The notes beneath the pieces were generated by a model. That model was not told where the DNA came from and ran no database searches. It saw only the letters and a list, made by a program, of their open reading frames with translations. From the NCBI GenBank assembly GCA_963595735.1, contig CAVBJJ010000007.1:1-64000 (forward strand): a DNA stretch of 64,000 bases, given 5' to 3'. This document shows, in pieces, positions 24,901 through 34,507 of this stretch (the stretch's first letter is position 1; each line of letters starts with the position of its first letter). The DNA comes from CALWOS01 sp963595735. Its GTDB lineage: Bacteria > Bacillota > Clostridia > Oscillospirales > Oscillospiraceae. Made by a program: the position numbers and the translations under genes.

Positions 24901-27900
24901 TCTTGGGGCGATAAGCCCACGACCTTCACCTATGGCGAAGAAGTGACCTTCACCATCAAGGTTGACACCACCAAGGCGGGTGCGAACAATCTTCATGTGT
25001 CCGTCAACGGCATTTCCAAGAGCGTTGGTGCGCCTACGGTGGATGCAACGGACTCCAACATTCACATCTATACCTTTAAGGTAGGCGGCAATGTCACCGA
25101 TGTGCAGAATGTTGTGGTGGGCGGTCTGACTGCCCGCAGCTTCAATGTTTCCCTGAACCTCGGTCAGGGCGGCACTATCGAAGCGGACAAGAATGTGACC
25201 TTCTATGTCTACGGCGTGGGCGCTACGCTCCCGACGACCGGCATGGCGAAGAAGGGCTACACTTTCGACGGCTGGTATGCGGATGCAGACTACAGCGGCA
25301 CAAAGGTCACGAACATCAGCTCCACCGAGAGCGGCGACAAGACCTTCTACGCCAAGTGGAAAGCCAACGAGTACACCGTAAAGTACGATAACAACGGCGG
25401 TACTGGTGCGCCTACCGATGGCAAGGCGACCTATGATCAGCGCTACACCATTGCAAACGGCGAAGGCATGACCTATGGCACCACCGGCGTGGAATTCCTC
25501 GGCTGGTCCACAGACCAGAACGCTGTTACGCCGCAGTACAAGGCTGGCGACATGGTTCTGAATCTGGCTACCGGCGCAGATGGCGATAAGGAAATCACGC
25601 TGTACGCCGTCTGGAAGGTACCCAGCTTTACCATCAACTATGTGCTGATGGGCGGCACCGCGAATGGCAGCAGCTCTATCGAGTCGGATGTGATCAAGTC
25701 CGGCGCACCTGCCGAAGTACATTTCCCGACGATGATGTACCGCAAGGGCTATAACTTCACCGGCTGGGCGACTTCGTATAACGGTGATGCGGAATACACC
25801 GAGGGCGGCAACAAACAGATTGATTCTGTTGAGCAGAATATAACCCTGTTCGCCGTCTGGGAGCCGATCACCTACAGCATCGTGTTCAAGGCTGATGAAA
25901 ATGATACCGGTAGCACGCAGGAAAATATCAAGTATGGTGATCAGGTCAAGCTTTCCGTAAAGGGCAGCGACTTGACCGCACCGACAGATACGCCTGTATT
26001 CCTCGGCTGGTCTACCATCGCCGGTGCAACTACGCCGCAGTATCTGGATGAGCAACTGGTTAGAAACCTCTGCGACAAGCAGGATGGCACCTACACCTTA
26101 TACGCTGTCTGGGGTACAGAGGCTGTAACATATTTGAGCTATGATGCTAACGGCGGTACTTATTCTGCCGAAGATGGCGGTGCACCAAATCCTTCTCCTG
26201 TAAACAGCGAGGATAAAACGGTTGAGATTCAATTTAGTCAGAAACCGTATATGGAGGGATATATCTTTGAGGGTTGGCAGTTAGCAAACGGCCAAACCAT
26301 TTATAAAGAGTCTGATCAATCGCATACACTTCAGAATGTTACCGAAAACACGACTCTCTACGCCAAGTGGAAAGCCAATACTTACACGATTAAGTTCAAT
26401 GGCAACGGTAACACCAGCGGCGAGATGACCGATCAGGATGTCGAATATGATAAGTCTGAACAACTGAAACAAAACCTGTTTGAAAGACTGTATTATAACT
26501 TCCTCGGCTGGTCTGAACGGGATGATGCTGATGCTCCGACCTATCAGGATCAGCAGTATATCCTGAATCTGCCTACTACGAATGGTATCCTTAACCTCTT
26601 CGCAATTTGGCAGCAGCAAGACCCCATTTACATCACCTACAACGCCAACGGCGGCTCCGGTGAGCCTGCAACCACGAGTGCGGTAAAGAGCACAGCGGTA
26701 AAGCTCTCCGAACAGACTCCCACCCGCGATGGCTACACCTTCAAAGGCTGGGCTACGACCTCTAATGCGGATGAAAAGCGGTACGATGCCGGTGAAGAAA
26801 TCGAAAACGGTTTCGATAACAGCACCACGCTGTATGCCGTTTGGGAGCTGAAGCAGACCCACAAGGTCAGCTATGACGCCGACGGCGGCTATGGCAGCTT
26901 CCCGGTAGACTCCAACAGCTACTATGAGGACGACACCGTAAATGTCCGCTTTGACCTGATCCCGGCCAAGAGCGGCTACACCTTCGCAGGCTGGACGAAC
27001 GGCGATGTCACCTACAGCAATCAGGACGGCGAGAGCTTCAAGATGGGCAACGCCGATGTGAAGCTGACCGCAAAGTGGACGCCGAACAGCTATACCATCA
27101 AGTTCAATGCCAATAACGGCAGCGGCTCGATGGATGATCTGTCCATGACCTACGGCACGGCAAAGAACCTGACGAAGAACAGCTTCACTGCGCCGAACGG
27201 TTATGCGTTCGCAGGCTGGGCTGTAGCGGCTTCCAGCGGCGTTACCTACGAGGACGAGGAAAGCGTTCAGGACCTGACCAGCGCGGCAGACGGCGAAGTA
27301 ACGCTGTATGCGGTATGGAAACCTCTGACCGTTACTGTGACGCTGGACAAGGGCTATGAGGGCGGCACGACGGAAACCAAGGAGGCCATCTACGGTCAGC
27401 AGCTGCCCAGTGCCAACGCACCTTCCCGCGACGGCTACACCTTCGGCGGCTACTACACCGAGCAGAATGGCGGCGGTAAGCAGTATTACAGCGAAACCAT
27501 GAGCGCCGAGAAGTCTGACTTCACCGAGGACACTACCCTGCACGCCAAGTGGACAGCTAAGACCTATGAGATTGTCTACATGGAAGACGGCAGCAAGGAA
27601 GCCGGACGCCAGACTGTGACCTATGGCACTACGCCTACTATTTATGGTAAGGACAGCCAAGGCATGAGCCTGACGATTCCCGATGGCTACAAGCTGGCCG
27701 GTTGGGCGAAGAGCGAGAATGGCTCCATCGTCTACAAGGTCGGCGATACCCCCGATGACCTTTGGAATGGCGGTAACAGCGTGGTGCTGTACGCCGTACT
27801 GAAGAAGGATGTCACCTATACGGTGAAGTACGACAAGAACGGCGGCACCGGCGCAGTTCCTGTGGACAGCAAGAAGTATGAGGACGGCGATTTTGCCGAT

Positions 27901-30900
27901 GTGCAGTTCCCCGCAGAGGGCGCGCTGTATAACAACGGCAGCCAGTTCCTTGGCTGGTCCACTGATGAGAACGCTTCTGCTGCGACCTATACGGCAGATG
28001 GCGACAACAACAAGATCCAGATGATCGACAATGTGACCCTGTACGCTATCTGGGTCAAGGGTACTTATAATGTCCAGTATAACGGCAATGGCGGTACTCT
28101 GATCGCCGGTAAGAACGAGAGCATCCCGAATGTGGAAATGCTCCGCGCATCTTACAGCAACCTTGGCGAAATCTATGAGCGCTCCGGTTACACCTTTGAG
28201 GGCTGGAACCGCAATCAGACCACCGCCAGCAAGGGCGTGATCGAGTACGGTCCGACCGATGTGCTGTTCCCGGCATTGACCGATGTGGCCGGCAGCACCG
28301 TGACGCTGTATGCGGCATGGACTGCCAACAACTATACCGTTACTTTCAATGCAGACGGCGGCAATGTGTACGAAACCGAGCGCACTGTGACCTATGATAA
28401 GAACTACGGTACGCTGCCTGTTCCGACCCGCGAGGGCTACACCTTCATGGGCTGGTTCAACGGCGAGGACGAGGTCAAGGGCACTACGATCGTCAAGACT
28501 GCAAACGACCACACGCTGACTGCCAAGTGGCAGGGTCAGCAGTACACTGTGACCGCGAAGGATAACAGCGTCGGCACCATTGCTATGATGGCCAATGATG
28601 CTGAACTCTCCAGCGGCGGCAAGGCGGACGCCGGTACGGAGATCACCGTTACCGTTACTCCCCGCGATAACTACACCATTGATAATGTGACCCTTTTTGT
28701 GAACGGCAGCCCCGTTCAGATGACGGGTGACGAGAGCAACACCTTCGCCTTCAAGCTGGACAAGAATACCGAGATCGTGCTGAAATCCAACGGCAACACC
28801 GGTGCGAAGTACACTGTGAAGTACGACAAGAACGCAGAGGACGCCACCGGCGAGATCGGTTCTGATCACTTCGTCGTTGGCAAGTCCGCAACACTCAGCG
28901 ACGGCAACGGCTTTACCCGCACCGGTTATAATCTGACCGGTTGGAACACCAATGAGAACGGCAACGGCACTTCCTACGGCCTCGGCACCGAGCAGACCAC
29001 TGCTCTGACGCAGAGCGCCGGCGGCACCGTTACCCTGTACGCTCAGTGGAGCGCCACCAACTGCACGGTCAACTTCGATGCCAAGGGCGGCACTTTGACT
29101 GATGACAGTAAGGATGTGACCTTCGGCAAGGCTTACGGCACACTGCCTACTCCGACCAAGGACGGCTCCGTGTTCGAGGGCTGGTATCTTGACGAGGACT
29201 GCACCGGTGAGAAGATCACCAGCAGCACCATCGTTGCCAATGCTGACGCTCACACCCTCTACGCCAAGTGGGTATCCGCCCAGTACACCGTTACCGTTAA
29301 GGACAACGATGTGGGTACTGTTACTCTGAACGGCGTGGACGAAAGCAACAAGGCGGCGGCTGACACGGAGATCACCGTGACTGTTACCCCGCGCACGAAC
29401 TACACCATCGCAAATGTCAAGCTCTATGTGAACGGCAACCCCGTTTCCATGACGGGCGACGGCAAGAACACCTACACATTTACCATTAAAGCCAATACTG
29501 TGATCTCTCTGGAAGAGAACAGCAATATCGGCGCACAGTACACTGTGGCGTATGACGCCAACACCGGCGACGGTACGATTGAAGAGCAGGCTTGCGTGAC
29601 CGGCAAGAACTTCGCGCTGGCCAACGGCGGCTTCACCAAGGACGGTTCCACCCTCACGGGCTGGAATACCAAGGCTGACGGTACCGGCAAGGCGTATAGT
29701 CTGGGCGAAACCGTCAAGGACCTGACGCTCACGGCTGGCGAAACCGTCACGCTGTATGCACAGTGGAAGGAAAATGACCCCGCAGGCTATGCCTACACCA
29801 TCCGCTACGAGGCCAACGGCGGCAACGGCACTGCTTACGAGCAGACCATGCACCAGAACCGCCTGAATGTGCCGCTGTATGACGGCGCTGACTTCTCCCG
29901 CGCGAACTATGCCCTCATCGGCTGGGCCAACACGCCTGGCGGTGCAGTAGACTATCAGCTGGGCGGCAAGCTCACTCGTCCTCTGGCTTCTCAGGCAGGC
30001 GCAGTAAAGACTCTGTACGCCGTTTGGGAAAAGGATGCCATCCGCGTTACTCTGGTAGATGAACAGAGCGTCAACACCGTTCCTTCTCTGGTCCTCAAGA
30101 CCGGCGATACCTACAGCAAGCTGCCCACCCTCTCCAAGACCGGCTATACCTTTGACGGCTGGTTCACGGCAGCGGACGGCGGCAATCGTGTGGACAACCG
30201 CACCGAAGTCACAGCAACCACTGATCACACCCTTTACGCGCACTGGACGGAGAAGGCCGCTCAGACCTACACCGTTACCGTGCTGAACACCGATCTTGGC
30301 ACCATCACCCTTGCTCCGGAAGGCGGCAAGTATGCTGCCGGTACCGAGATCACCGTCACCGTTACTCCTGCCGCGGGCAAGGATGTGAAGCTCATCAGCA
30401 GCGTGGACGGTGAGATCACCCTGACCGAGAATGTCGGTTCCTTCACTGTTACGGCGGATACCACCCTTGTTCTGGTGGAAGCCCCCACTGTGGACCCCGA
30501 TGATCCCGATGCACAGGATACCGCTTGGTATCTGTTCTTCAACGGCAACGGCGGCACGGGCAGCATGGATATGCTGACTGTGACTGACGGCAATGCCACC
30601 GCTCCTGCGTCCGAGTTCACCCGCGAGGGCTACACCTTCACCGGCTGGAACACGCAGGCTGATGGCAAGGGTACTCCCTACGCAAAGGACGACGCGATCA
30701 CGAAGCCTGACGGAAGCAAGATCATGACGCTCTACGCACAGTGGGAAGCTACCGAAGAGAACACCTACACCGTCACCTTTGACGCGCAGGGCGGCACGAT
30801 GACGGAGGACAACACCCGCACCTATCACGCAGGCGACAAGTACGGCAAGCTGCCCGAACCCACCAAGTCCGGTGACTGGAACTTCGGCGGCTGGTACAGC

Positions 30901-33069
30901 GACTCCGCACTCACGACCCGCGTGTACGACACAACTACCGTTCCGACCCGCAGCCACACCCTGTACGCCAAGTGGGTTTCCCGCACGGCAATCGCGGTAA
31001 CGGCTGTTGGTTATGACGGCGAGTACGACGGCGCAGCTCATGCGCTGACCGCAACTCCCAGCAAGACCCTGACTGGCGCGACCTATCAGTGGTTCAAGGA
31101 CGGCAATGCCATCGTCGGCGCTACCGGCAAGACCTATTATGTGAAGAATGTCGCTGACAGCGGCAACTACACTTGCCTTGTTTCCGGCAGCTACAACGGC
31201 GTTGGCTACACCAACCTCGAAAGCACCACGGCAATCGTCAAGATCACCCGCAAGCAGCTCACCGTGACCGCAGCCAACGCTGCTGTGATCTACGGCTCCG
31301 AGGCTCCCGCTTATGCGCTGTCCTACAGCGGTTTCGCCGCTGCGGATGATGCAAGCGTCCTCAAGGGTGCTGCAAAGGCAAACTGCACTTATGCTAAGGG
31401 CAGCAATGCTGGCGAGTACGACATCACGGTGGACATCAGCGGTCTGACGGCTGCCAACTACAGCATCAAGACCGTAGATGGCAAGCTGACCGTCAAGCAG
31501 CTCCCTGTTTCTCTGGAATGGAGCGGCACGAAGCTGGAAGCTAACGGCAGCGAGCAGTCCATCACCGCAACGGTGAAGAACGCCGTGGGCAGCGACACCT
31601 TTACCATCGAGTACACCGGCAACACCGGTACGGAAGTCGGCAATTACAGTGCGGAAGTCACCGCGCTGGGTAACGACAACTATACGCTGATTGGAGCTAC
31701 CGGCGTCAAGCACAACTGGGTCATCTATGAGCAGGGCAAGAACCCCGGCGAGGTGACCGATCCCACGCAGCCGGAAGAGCCTGAAAAGACTGTGACCGGC
31801 ATTAAGCTCGATCCTACCAGCAAGACCCTGAAGGTGGATGAAGAGTTCACCCTCACTTACACCTTCCAGCCCGACGGTGCTACTGACACCGTGACCTATA
31901 GCAGCAGCGACAACAGCATTGCATCTGTTGACAGCGACGGCAAGGTAACGGCTAAGGCGTCCGGTACGGCAGTTATCACAGTCACCACCTCTGGCGGTCT
32001 GACTGCGACCTGCACCGTGACCGTAAGCGCTAAGGCTCCTGAAGGCCCGATCCCCGTAACTGGTATTACTGTCCAGTACACCAGCTACAAGATGACCAAG
32101 TCCGGTCAGACCTTCAATGTTGGCGCTAAGGTCCAGCCGAATGATGCGACCAACCAGAAGATCAACTACTCCTCCAGCAACAATGCAGTCGCTACTGTGG
32201 ACGCTACCGGCAAGGTAACGGCAATCTCCAGCGGCACCGCTGTGATCTACGCACAGACGGACGACGGCGGCTACACTCTGATCTGCACCGTTACGGTTGA
32301 GATCAGCAGCTCCGGCACTGGCGGTTCTACCGGCGGTGGCGGTACCAGCGGCGGTGGTTCTTCCTCTGGCGGCGGCAGCTCTTCCGGTGGTTCTTCCAGT
32401 GGCTCTAACAGTGGCAACACTGGTAACAGCATCAACGGCGGCAGCATTTCTGCTGGCGGCACCGGCAACACCGCTTACAGCGGCTGCAAGCACAACAGCA
32501 GCTGCCCGATCTATCCGTATGTGGATGCCTTCACTGACGCTTGGTATCACGATGGCGTTCACTACTGCATCGACAATGGCTTGATGGGCGGCTACGGCAA
32601 CGGCCTGTTTGGTCCGAATGACAAGATTACCCGTGCTCAGATCGTTATGATCCTGTGGCGTATCGCGGGCAGTCCGACAGCCAACTACGCCATGAACTTT
32701 ACGGATGTTTCCGACGGTGCATGGTATGCCGAGGCCATCCGCTGGGCAACCAGCGTTGGTGTAGCTTCCGGCTACGGCGCAGGTCAGTTCGGTCCGAATG
32801 ACTCCATTACCCGCGAGCAGTTCGCTGCGATGCTCTATCGCTTCGCACAGCTTCAGGGCAAGGATGTCAGCCGTGGAGAAACCAACACGCTGAACGGCTT
32901 CACCGACGCAGGCAGCATCAGCAGCTATGCGCTGACTGCTATGAAGTGGGCCAACGGCATGGGCATTATCAGCGGTACTGACAACAGCACCCTGATGCCC
33001 AAGGGTAATGCGACCCGCGCACAGGCGGCTTGCATGATCCAGCGCTACATCATCAATCTGGCGAAGTAA
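21955..33069 (+). CDS. Giant SLH-anchored surface protein with about 26 InlB-type repeats (3704 aa)
   Basis: GGAGG precedes the ATG. A signal peptide covers residues 1-33 (hydrophobic core LLSLLLSVVMVVSMF, cleavage after AGAA). Residues about 136-312 are Gly/Asn/Thr-rich. From about 460 to 3010 come Listeria-Bacteroides (InlB B / Flg_new) repeats of 60-85 residues, most ending LYAVW, LYAKW or LYAQW; I count about 26 such ends. Then MBG-like domains (about 3017-3258), two Big_2 domains (about 3277-3452), a Ser/Gly linker, and three SLH domains (about 3515-3704, e.g. FTDVSDGAWYAEAIRWATSV) that bind secondary wall polymer. It is an exported, wall-bound fibrous protein, probably an adhesin; ligand unknown. 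Codon use is GC-rich, unlike the AT-rich island DNA. Confidence 0.92.
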   Translation: MKRKQGSRLLSLLLSVVMVVSMFPAMTLTAGAASLPSGVNTPGSGWYPQTAWDTAKYSSEPSQSAYGTQDYWEKVAPGHTHATSSQLTAGHTLSGTYYINSNITINATTAGQSGLKVSGNVTLILENGATLTVTGGNATNGTTGSDSSSGSNGVGAGAGIELTSGNTLHIMGNGTVKATGGNAGNGGAGGAAKVTVSNNGKTLSNGKGGGAGGGAGAGIGSKGTAGVQSQSDIATSASAGTLVVTGNVTVNATGGTIGNAGTGGGAGGGAASGIGSGGFGGVTGQAGDNGTTAGVGGNGAAPGKGGQRGENSSYGKDGTTISGYNGSNGTIYKTQGNSVIQNVTGASSITIWPKDECKFEVVTPTSATTANNYNSTNGAWMYNGSSQKPSIKITHIPSSQSTTVSSSSYSSSYAYGSGNENIYGGSDGYGWAQVKYNTSGIRLVTSNANYTDQANQTLYFPIKETISFDSNATELIEKLKADGITDAKVGNMPDNKLVQIGVTEATDDVLATAKVPTLDGYRFLGWYYYSSSYFDSNGKLMSTAWDSNKNPTGVRIYNADGTLNPDSGKLSGGKWNGVDSNKAITKLYAMWKLEDITLVLNARSGSGGGTYPNQQFGSYFPITPPVRTGYTFDGYYDEAGYDGGKFTGTPIVKVNDKDEPVYLQSDGTTYGASSDGAEGKSGLKLTKSYTLYAKWKPLEYTVRLWSQDDEGNQTYIGQLTKVESGALLLPGNGATADFSNDGHGKLELANGATKLTLERNHYDFVGWNLYSDQDWAMFTANKESKFVPNSPTVGSDGLDVYVAWKIKDNYDIQYNGNEGNTNGIKMGNVFKGEDYTIPTTLPTRAGYSFVEWNTALNGSGVSYQPGGKIEKVTKAMTLYAQWQENNSISYNANNGTFNVTLNTLKPAKGEQVELTIPASTDLYRTGYEFLGWSTDKDAAEATYTTTNNTYTMGDSSVVLYAVWKPVQVEITYTAESGQDGYFSWGDKPTTFTYGEEVTFTIKVDTTKAGANNLHVSVNGISKSVGAPTVDATDSNIHIYTFKVGGNVTDVQNVVVGGLTARSFNVSLNLGQGGTIEADKNVTFYVYGVGATLPTTGMAKKGYTFDGWYADADYSGTKVTNISSTESGDKTFYAKWKANEYTVKYDNNGGTGAPTDGKATYDQRYTIANGEGMTYGTTGVEFLGWSTDQNAVTPQYKAGDMVLNLATGADGDKEITLYAVWKVPSFTINYVLMGGTANGSSSIESDVIKSGAPAEVHFPTMMYRKGYNFTGWATSYNGDAEYTEGGNKQIDSVEQNITLFAVWEPITYSIVFKADENDTGSTQENIKYGDQVKLSVKGSDLTAPTDTPVFLGWSTIAGATTPQYLDEQLVRNLCDKQDGTYTLYAVWGTEAVTYLSYDANGGTYSAEDGGAPNPSPVNSEDKTVEIQFSQKPYMEGYIFEGWQLANGQTIYKESDQSHTLQNVTENTTLYAKWKANTYTIKFNGNGNTSGEMTDQDVEYDKSEQLKQNLFERLYYNFLGWSERDDADAPTYQDQQYILNLPTTNGILNLFAIWQQQDPIYITYNANGGSGEPATTSAVKSTAVKLSEQTPTRDGYTFKGWATTSNADEKRYDAGEEIENGFDNSTTLYAVWELKQTHKVSYDADGGYGSFPVDSNSYYEDDTVNVRFDLIPAKSGYTFAGWTNGDVTYSNQDGESFKMGNADVKLTAKWTPNSYTIKFNANNGSGSMDDLSMTYGTAKNLTKNSFTAPNGYAFAGWAVAASSGVTYEDEESVQDLTSAADGEVTLYAVWKPLTVTVTLDKGYEGGTTETKEAIYGQQLPSANAPSRDGYTFGGYYTEQNGGGKQYYSETMSAEKSDFTEDTTLHAKWTAKTYEIVYMEDGSKEAGRQTVTYGTTPTIYGKDSQGMSLTIPDGYKLAGWAKSENGSIVYKVGDTPDDLWNGGNSVVLYAVLKKDVTYTVKYDKNGGTGAVPVDSKKYEDGDFADVQFPAEGALYNNGSQFLGWSTDENASAATYTADGDNNKIQMIDNVTLYAIWVKGTYNVQYNGNGGTLIAGKNESIPNVEMLRASYSNLGEIYERSGYTFEGWNRNQTTASKGVIEYGPTDVLFPALTDVAGSTVTLYAAWTANNYTVTFNADGGNVYETERTVTYDKNYGTLPVPTREGYTFMGWFNGEDEVKGTTIVKTANDHTLTAKWQGQQYTVTAKDNSVGTIAMMANDAELSSGGKADAGTEITVTVTPRDNYTIDNVTLFVNGSPVQMTGDESNTFAFKLDKNTEIVLKSNGNTGAKYTVKYDKNAEDATGEIGSDHFVVGKSATLSDGNGFTRTGYNLTGWNTNENGNGTSYGLGTEQTTALTQSAGGTVTLYAQWSATNCTVNFDAKGGTLTDDSKDVTFGKAYGTLPTPTKDGSVFEGWYLDEDCTGEKITSSTIVANADAHTLYAKWVSAQYTVTVKDNDVGTVTLNGVDESNKAAADTEITVTVTPRTNYTIANVKLYVNGNPVSMTGDGKNTYTFTIKANTVISLEENSNIGAQYTVAYDANTGDGTIEEQACVTGKNFALANGGFTKDGSTLTGWNTKADGTGKAYSLGETVKDLTLTAGETVTLYAQWKENDPAGYAYTIRYEANGGNGTAYEQTMHQNRLNVPLYDGADFSRANYALIGWANTPGGAVDYQLGGKLTRPLASQAGAVKTLYAVWEKDAIRVTLVDEQSVNTVPSLVLKTGDTYSKLPTLSKTGYTFDGWFTAADGGNRVDNRTEVTATTDHTLYAHWTEKAAQTYTVTVLNTDLGTITLAPEGGKYAAGTEITVTVTPAAGKDVKLISSVDGEITLTENVGSFTVTADTTLVLVEAPTVDPDDPDAQDTAWYLFFNGNGGTGSMDMLTVTDGNATAPASEFTREGYTFTGWNTQADGKGTPYAKDDAITKPDGSKIMTLYAQWEATEENTYTVTFDAQGGTMTEDNTRTYHAGDKYGKLPEPTKSGDWNFGGWYSDSALTTRVYDTTTVPTRSHTLYAKWVSRTAIAVTAVGYDGEYDGAAHALTATPSKTLTGATYQWFKDGNAIVGATGKTYYVKNVADSGNYTCLVSGSYNGVGYTNLESTTAIVKITRKQLTVTAANAAVIYGSEAPAYALSYSGFAAADDASVLKGAAKANCTYAKGSNAGEYDITVDISGLTAANYSIKTVDGKLTVKQLPVSLEWSGTKLEANGSEQSITATVKNAVGSDTFTIEYTGNTGTEVGNYSAEVTALGNDNYTLIGATGVKHNWVIYEQGKNPGEVTDPTQPEEPEKTVTGIKLDPTSKTLKVDEEFTLTYTFQPDGATDTVTYSSSDNSIASVDSDGKVTAKASGTAVITVTTSGGLTATCTVTVSAKAPEGPIPVTGITVQYTSYKMTKSGQTFNVGAKVQPNDATNQKINYSSSNNAVATVDATGKVTAISSGTAVIYAQTDDGGYTLICTVTVEISSSGTGGSTGGGGTSGGGSSSGGGSSSGGSSSGSNSGNTGNSINGGSISAGGTGNTAYSGCKHNSSCPIYPYVDAFTDAWYHDGVHYCIDNGLMGGYGNGLFGPNDKITRAQIVMILWRIAGSPTANYAMNFTDVSDGAWYAEAIRWATSVGVASGYGAGQFGPNDSITREQFAAMLYRFAQLQGKDVSRGETNTLNGFTDAGSISSYALTAMKWANGMGIISGTDNSTLMPKGNATRAQAACMIQRYIINLAK

Positions 33070-33088
33070 GCCAATCACAGCAAAGGAG

Positions 33089-33114
33089 AGTGGGGGGCGA
33101 AAGCCCCCACTTTT
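33089..33114 (+). terminator. Terminator after the adhesin
   Basis: GTGGGGG and CCCCCAC around GCGAAAGC, followed by TTTT. A further 9-bp inverted repeat (CTCCAAATA ... TATTTGGAG, about 33115-33149) follows. Confidence 0.8.
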
Positions 33115-33214
33115 CTCCAAATATTCGACTTTGGTGGAGTATTTGGAGAAGAGTCAAGGAATCTCCATTCGGAATCAGAGATAAGAACATAGGAACAGAT
33201 AAGGTGATCAATAT

Positions 33215-34198
33215 ATGCCACGAGCAGAATCGTTACAGGACTACTGTGTACGACTGGGAAAAAACGACCTATTGTCCGAGTGGGACAAGGAGAAGAACAC
33301 GGAATATTCCCCTCAAAGTATTCCACATAGCAGTAAAAAGCGAGTGTGGTGGCGCTGCAAGCTGGGGCATTCATGGCAGGCATCTGTAGCCAGCCGCACC
33401 AATCAGAATACCGCCTGCCCCTATTGCAGCCATTACATGATTTGGCCGGGGTTCAATGACTTGCGGACAAAGCGCCCGGAGCTTGCCGCAGAATGGGATG
33501 TGGAAAAGAACGCTCCGCTGACTCCGGATATGGTTGGGATCGGTTCCGGCAAAAGAGTGTGGTGGCTTTGCCCCAAGGGACACAGCTATCGTTCCCTGAT
33601 TACAGATCGCACACGGGAAAAGGGCTCCGGCTGTCCGTATTGCGGAAAGGTATCCATCGTGCCGGGGATCAATGATCCCAAAACACTCTATCCAGAACTG
33701 GCCGCGCAGTGGGATGAGGAACGAAACGCACCCGTAAAGATGGAAAACCTATTGCATGCCAGCACTTATAGGGCGTGGTGGATCTGTGAACGCGGGCATC
33801 CTTTTCAAGCCCGTGTAAACGACCGTATTTACGGTAAGCAGGGTTGCCCGTACTGTGCTGGGAAAAGAGCATATCCGGGCTTTAATGATCTGGCCTCGCA
33901 GATGCCGAAGTTGGCAAAGGAATGGGATGACGCGCTGAACGCACCGCTGACCGCCGAGATGGTAACGCTGGGAAGTGGGAAGCAGGTGTGGTGGCGCTGT
34001 GATCAAGGCCATGTGTGGCGTGCACGGGTATTCAATCGAACGGCTCATGGAAACGGATGTCCGGAATGTCAGAGAATCCGCAAAAGAAAGGCTCAACTGC
34101 GTTATGACCGCATTATGGAAGAAGCCAAAGCCCAAAACGCACAGAAGAAACGGACCGCGTTGAAAGCTGATAAAGAAAGCAAAGCCGAACCGGATTAG
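33215..34198 (+). CDS. Four-repeat zinc-ribbon protein (DUF4379 family)
   Basis: A 327-residue protein with AAGGTGAT before the ATG. It contains four tandem units of about 65 residues, each with a LAxEWD motif, a VWWxC.xGH segment and a CPYC or CPEC pair (for example RVWWRCKLGHSWQ, then CPYCSHYM). This is the treble-clef zinc-binding repeat of the DUF4379 family. The C-terminal 50 residues are Lys/Arg/Ala-rich. Family proteins are often linked to nuclease-like domains, but none is present here. Nucleic-acid binding is the likely activity; the role in the element is unknown. Confidence 0.85.
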   Translation: MPRAESLQDYCVRLGKNDLLSEWDKEKNTEYSPQSIPHSSKKRVWWRCKLGHSWQASVASRTNQNTACPYCSHYMIWPGFNDLRTKRPELAAEWDVEKNAPLTPDMVGIGSGKRVWWLCPKGHSYRSLITDRTREKGSGCPYCGKVSIVPGINDPKTLYPELAAQWDEERNAPVKMENLLHASTYRAWWICERGHPFQARVNDRIYGKQGCPYCAGKRAYPGFNDLASQMPKLAKEWDDALNAPLTAEMVTLGSGKQVWWRCDQGHVWRARVFNRTAHGNGCPECQRIRKRKAQLRYDRIMEEAKAQNAQKKRTALKADKESKAEPD

Positions 34199-34280
34199 CG
34201 TATATAAAGAGCTGCGGTACGAGGGAGTGATAGCAAACCGCTGGATATGTTGCCCTTGGATAAAAAGATCAAACACGCAG

Positions 34281-34307
34281 AAACCGGGAGCTTCGGCTCC
34301 CGGTTTT
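34281..34307 (+). terminator. Terminator after the zinc-ribbon gene
   Basis: AAACCGGGAGC, TTCG loop, GCTCCCGGTTTT, then CTT. The rest of 34199-34507 holds only a weaker AAAGGCAC...GTGCCTTT pair (34335-34375) and AT-rich DNA. Confidence 0.9.
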
Positions 34308-34507
34308 CTTATATGTAATTTCATACGCCAGTTAAAGGCACGACTCCGGTTATCTCTATCCGCAGTAGTGCCTTTTGTTTATGAATAAAAAATCGAAATT
34401 TATCTCGGTAAAATTGGCATTTTGCTTTTTTAGATCGTATTGGTCAGTATCAGGACAGAAAGCAGGACCTCTCCAGAAACGCCATGCGCGGAGGGGAGGT
34501 GCGAATT

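Noticed and set aside
21955..33069. CRISPR-like or recent tandem DNA repeats in the adhesin gene
   Set aside because: Repeats are protein-level InlB-type units with diverged DNA and variable length, not short identical repeats with spacers. No CRISPR array was seen in the window.
26281..33120. A 2279-codon open frame on the minus strand antisense to the adhesin, and another of 684 codons at 24001-26055
   Set aside because: The plus-strand gene has a signal peptide, ribosome site and domain repeats. The antisense frames stay open because the repetitive GC-biased codons rarely give stop codons in that register, and they show no ribosome site or domain.
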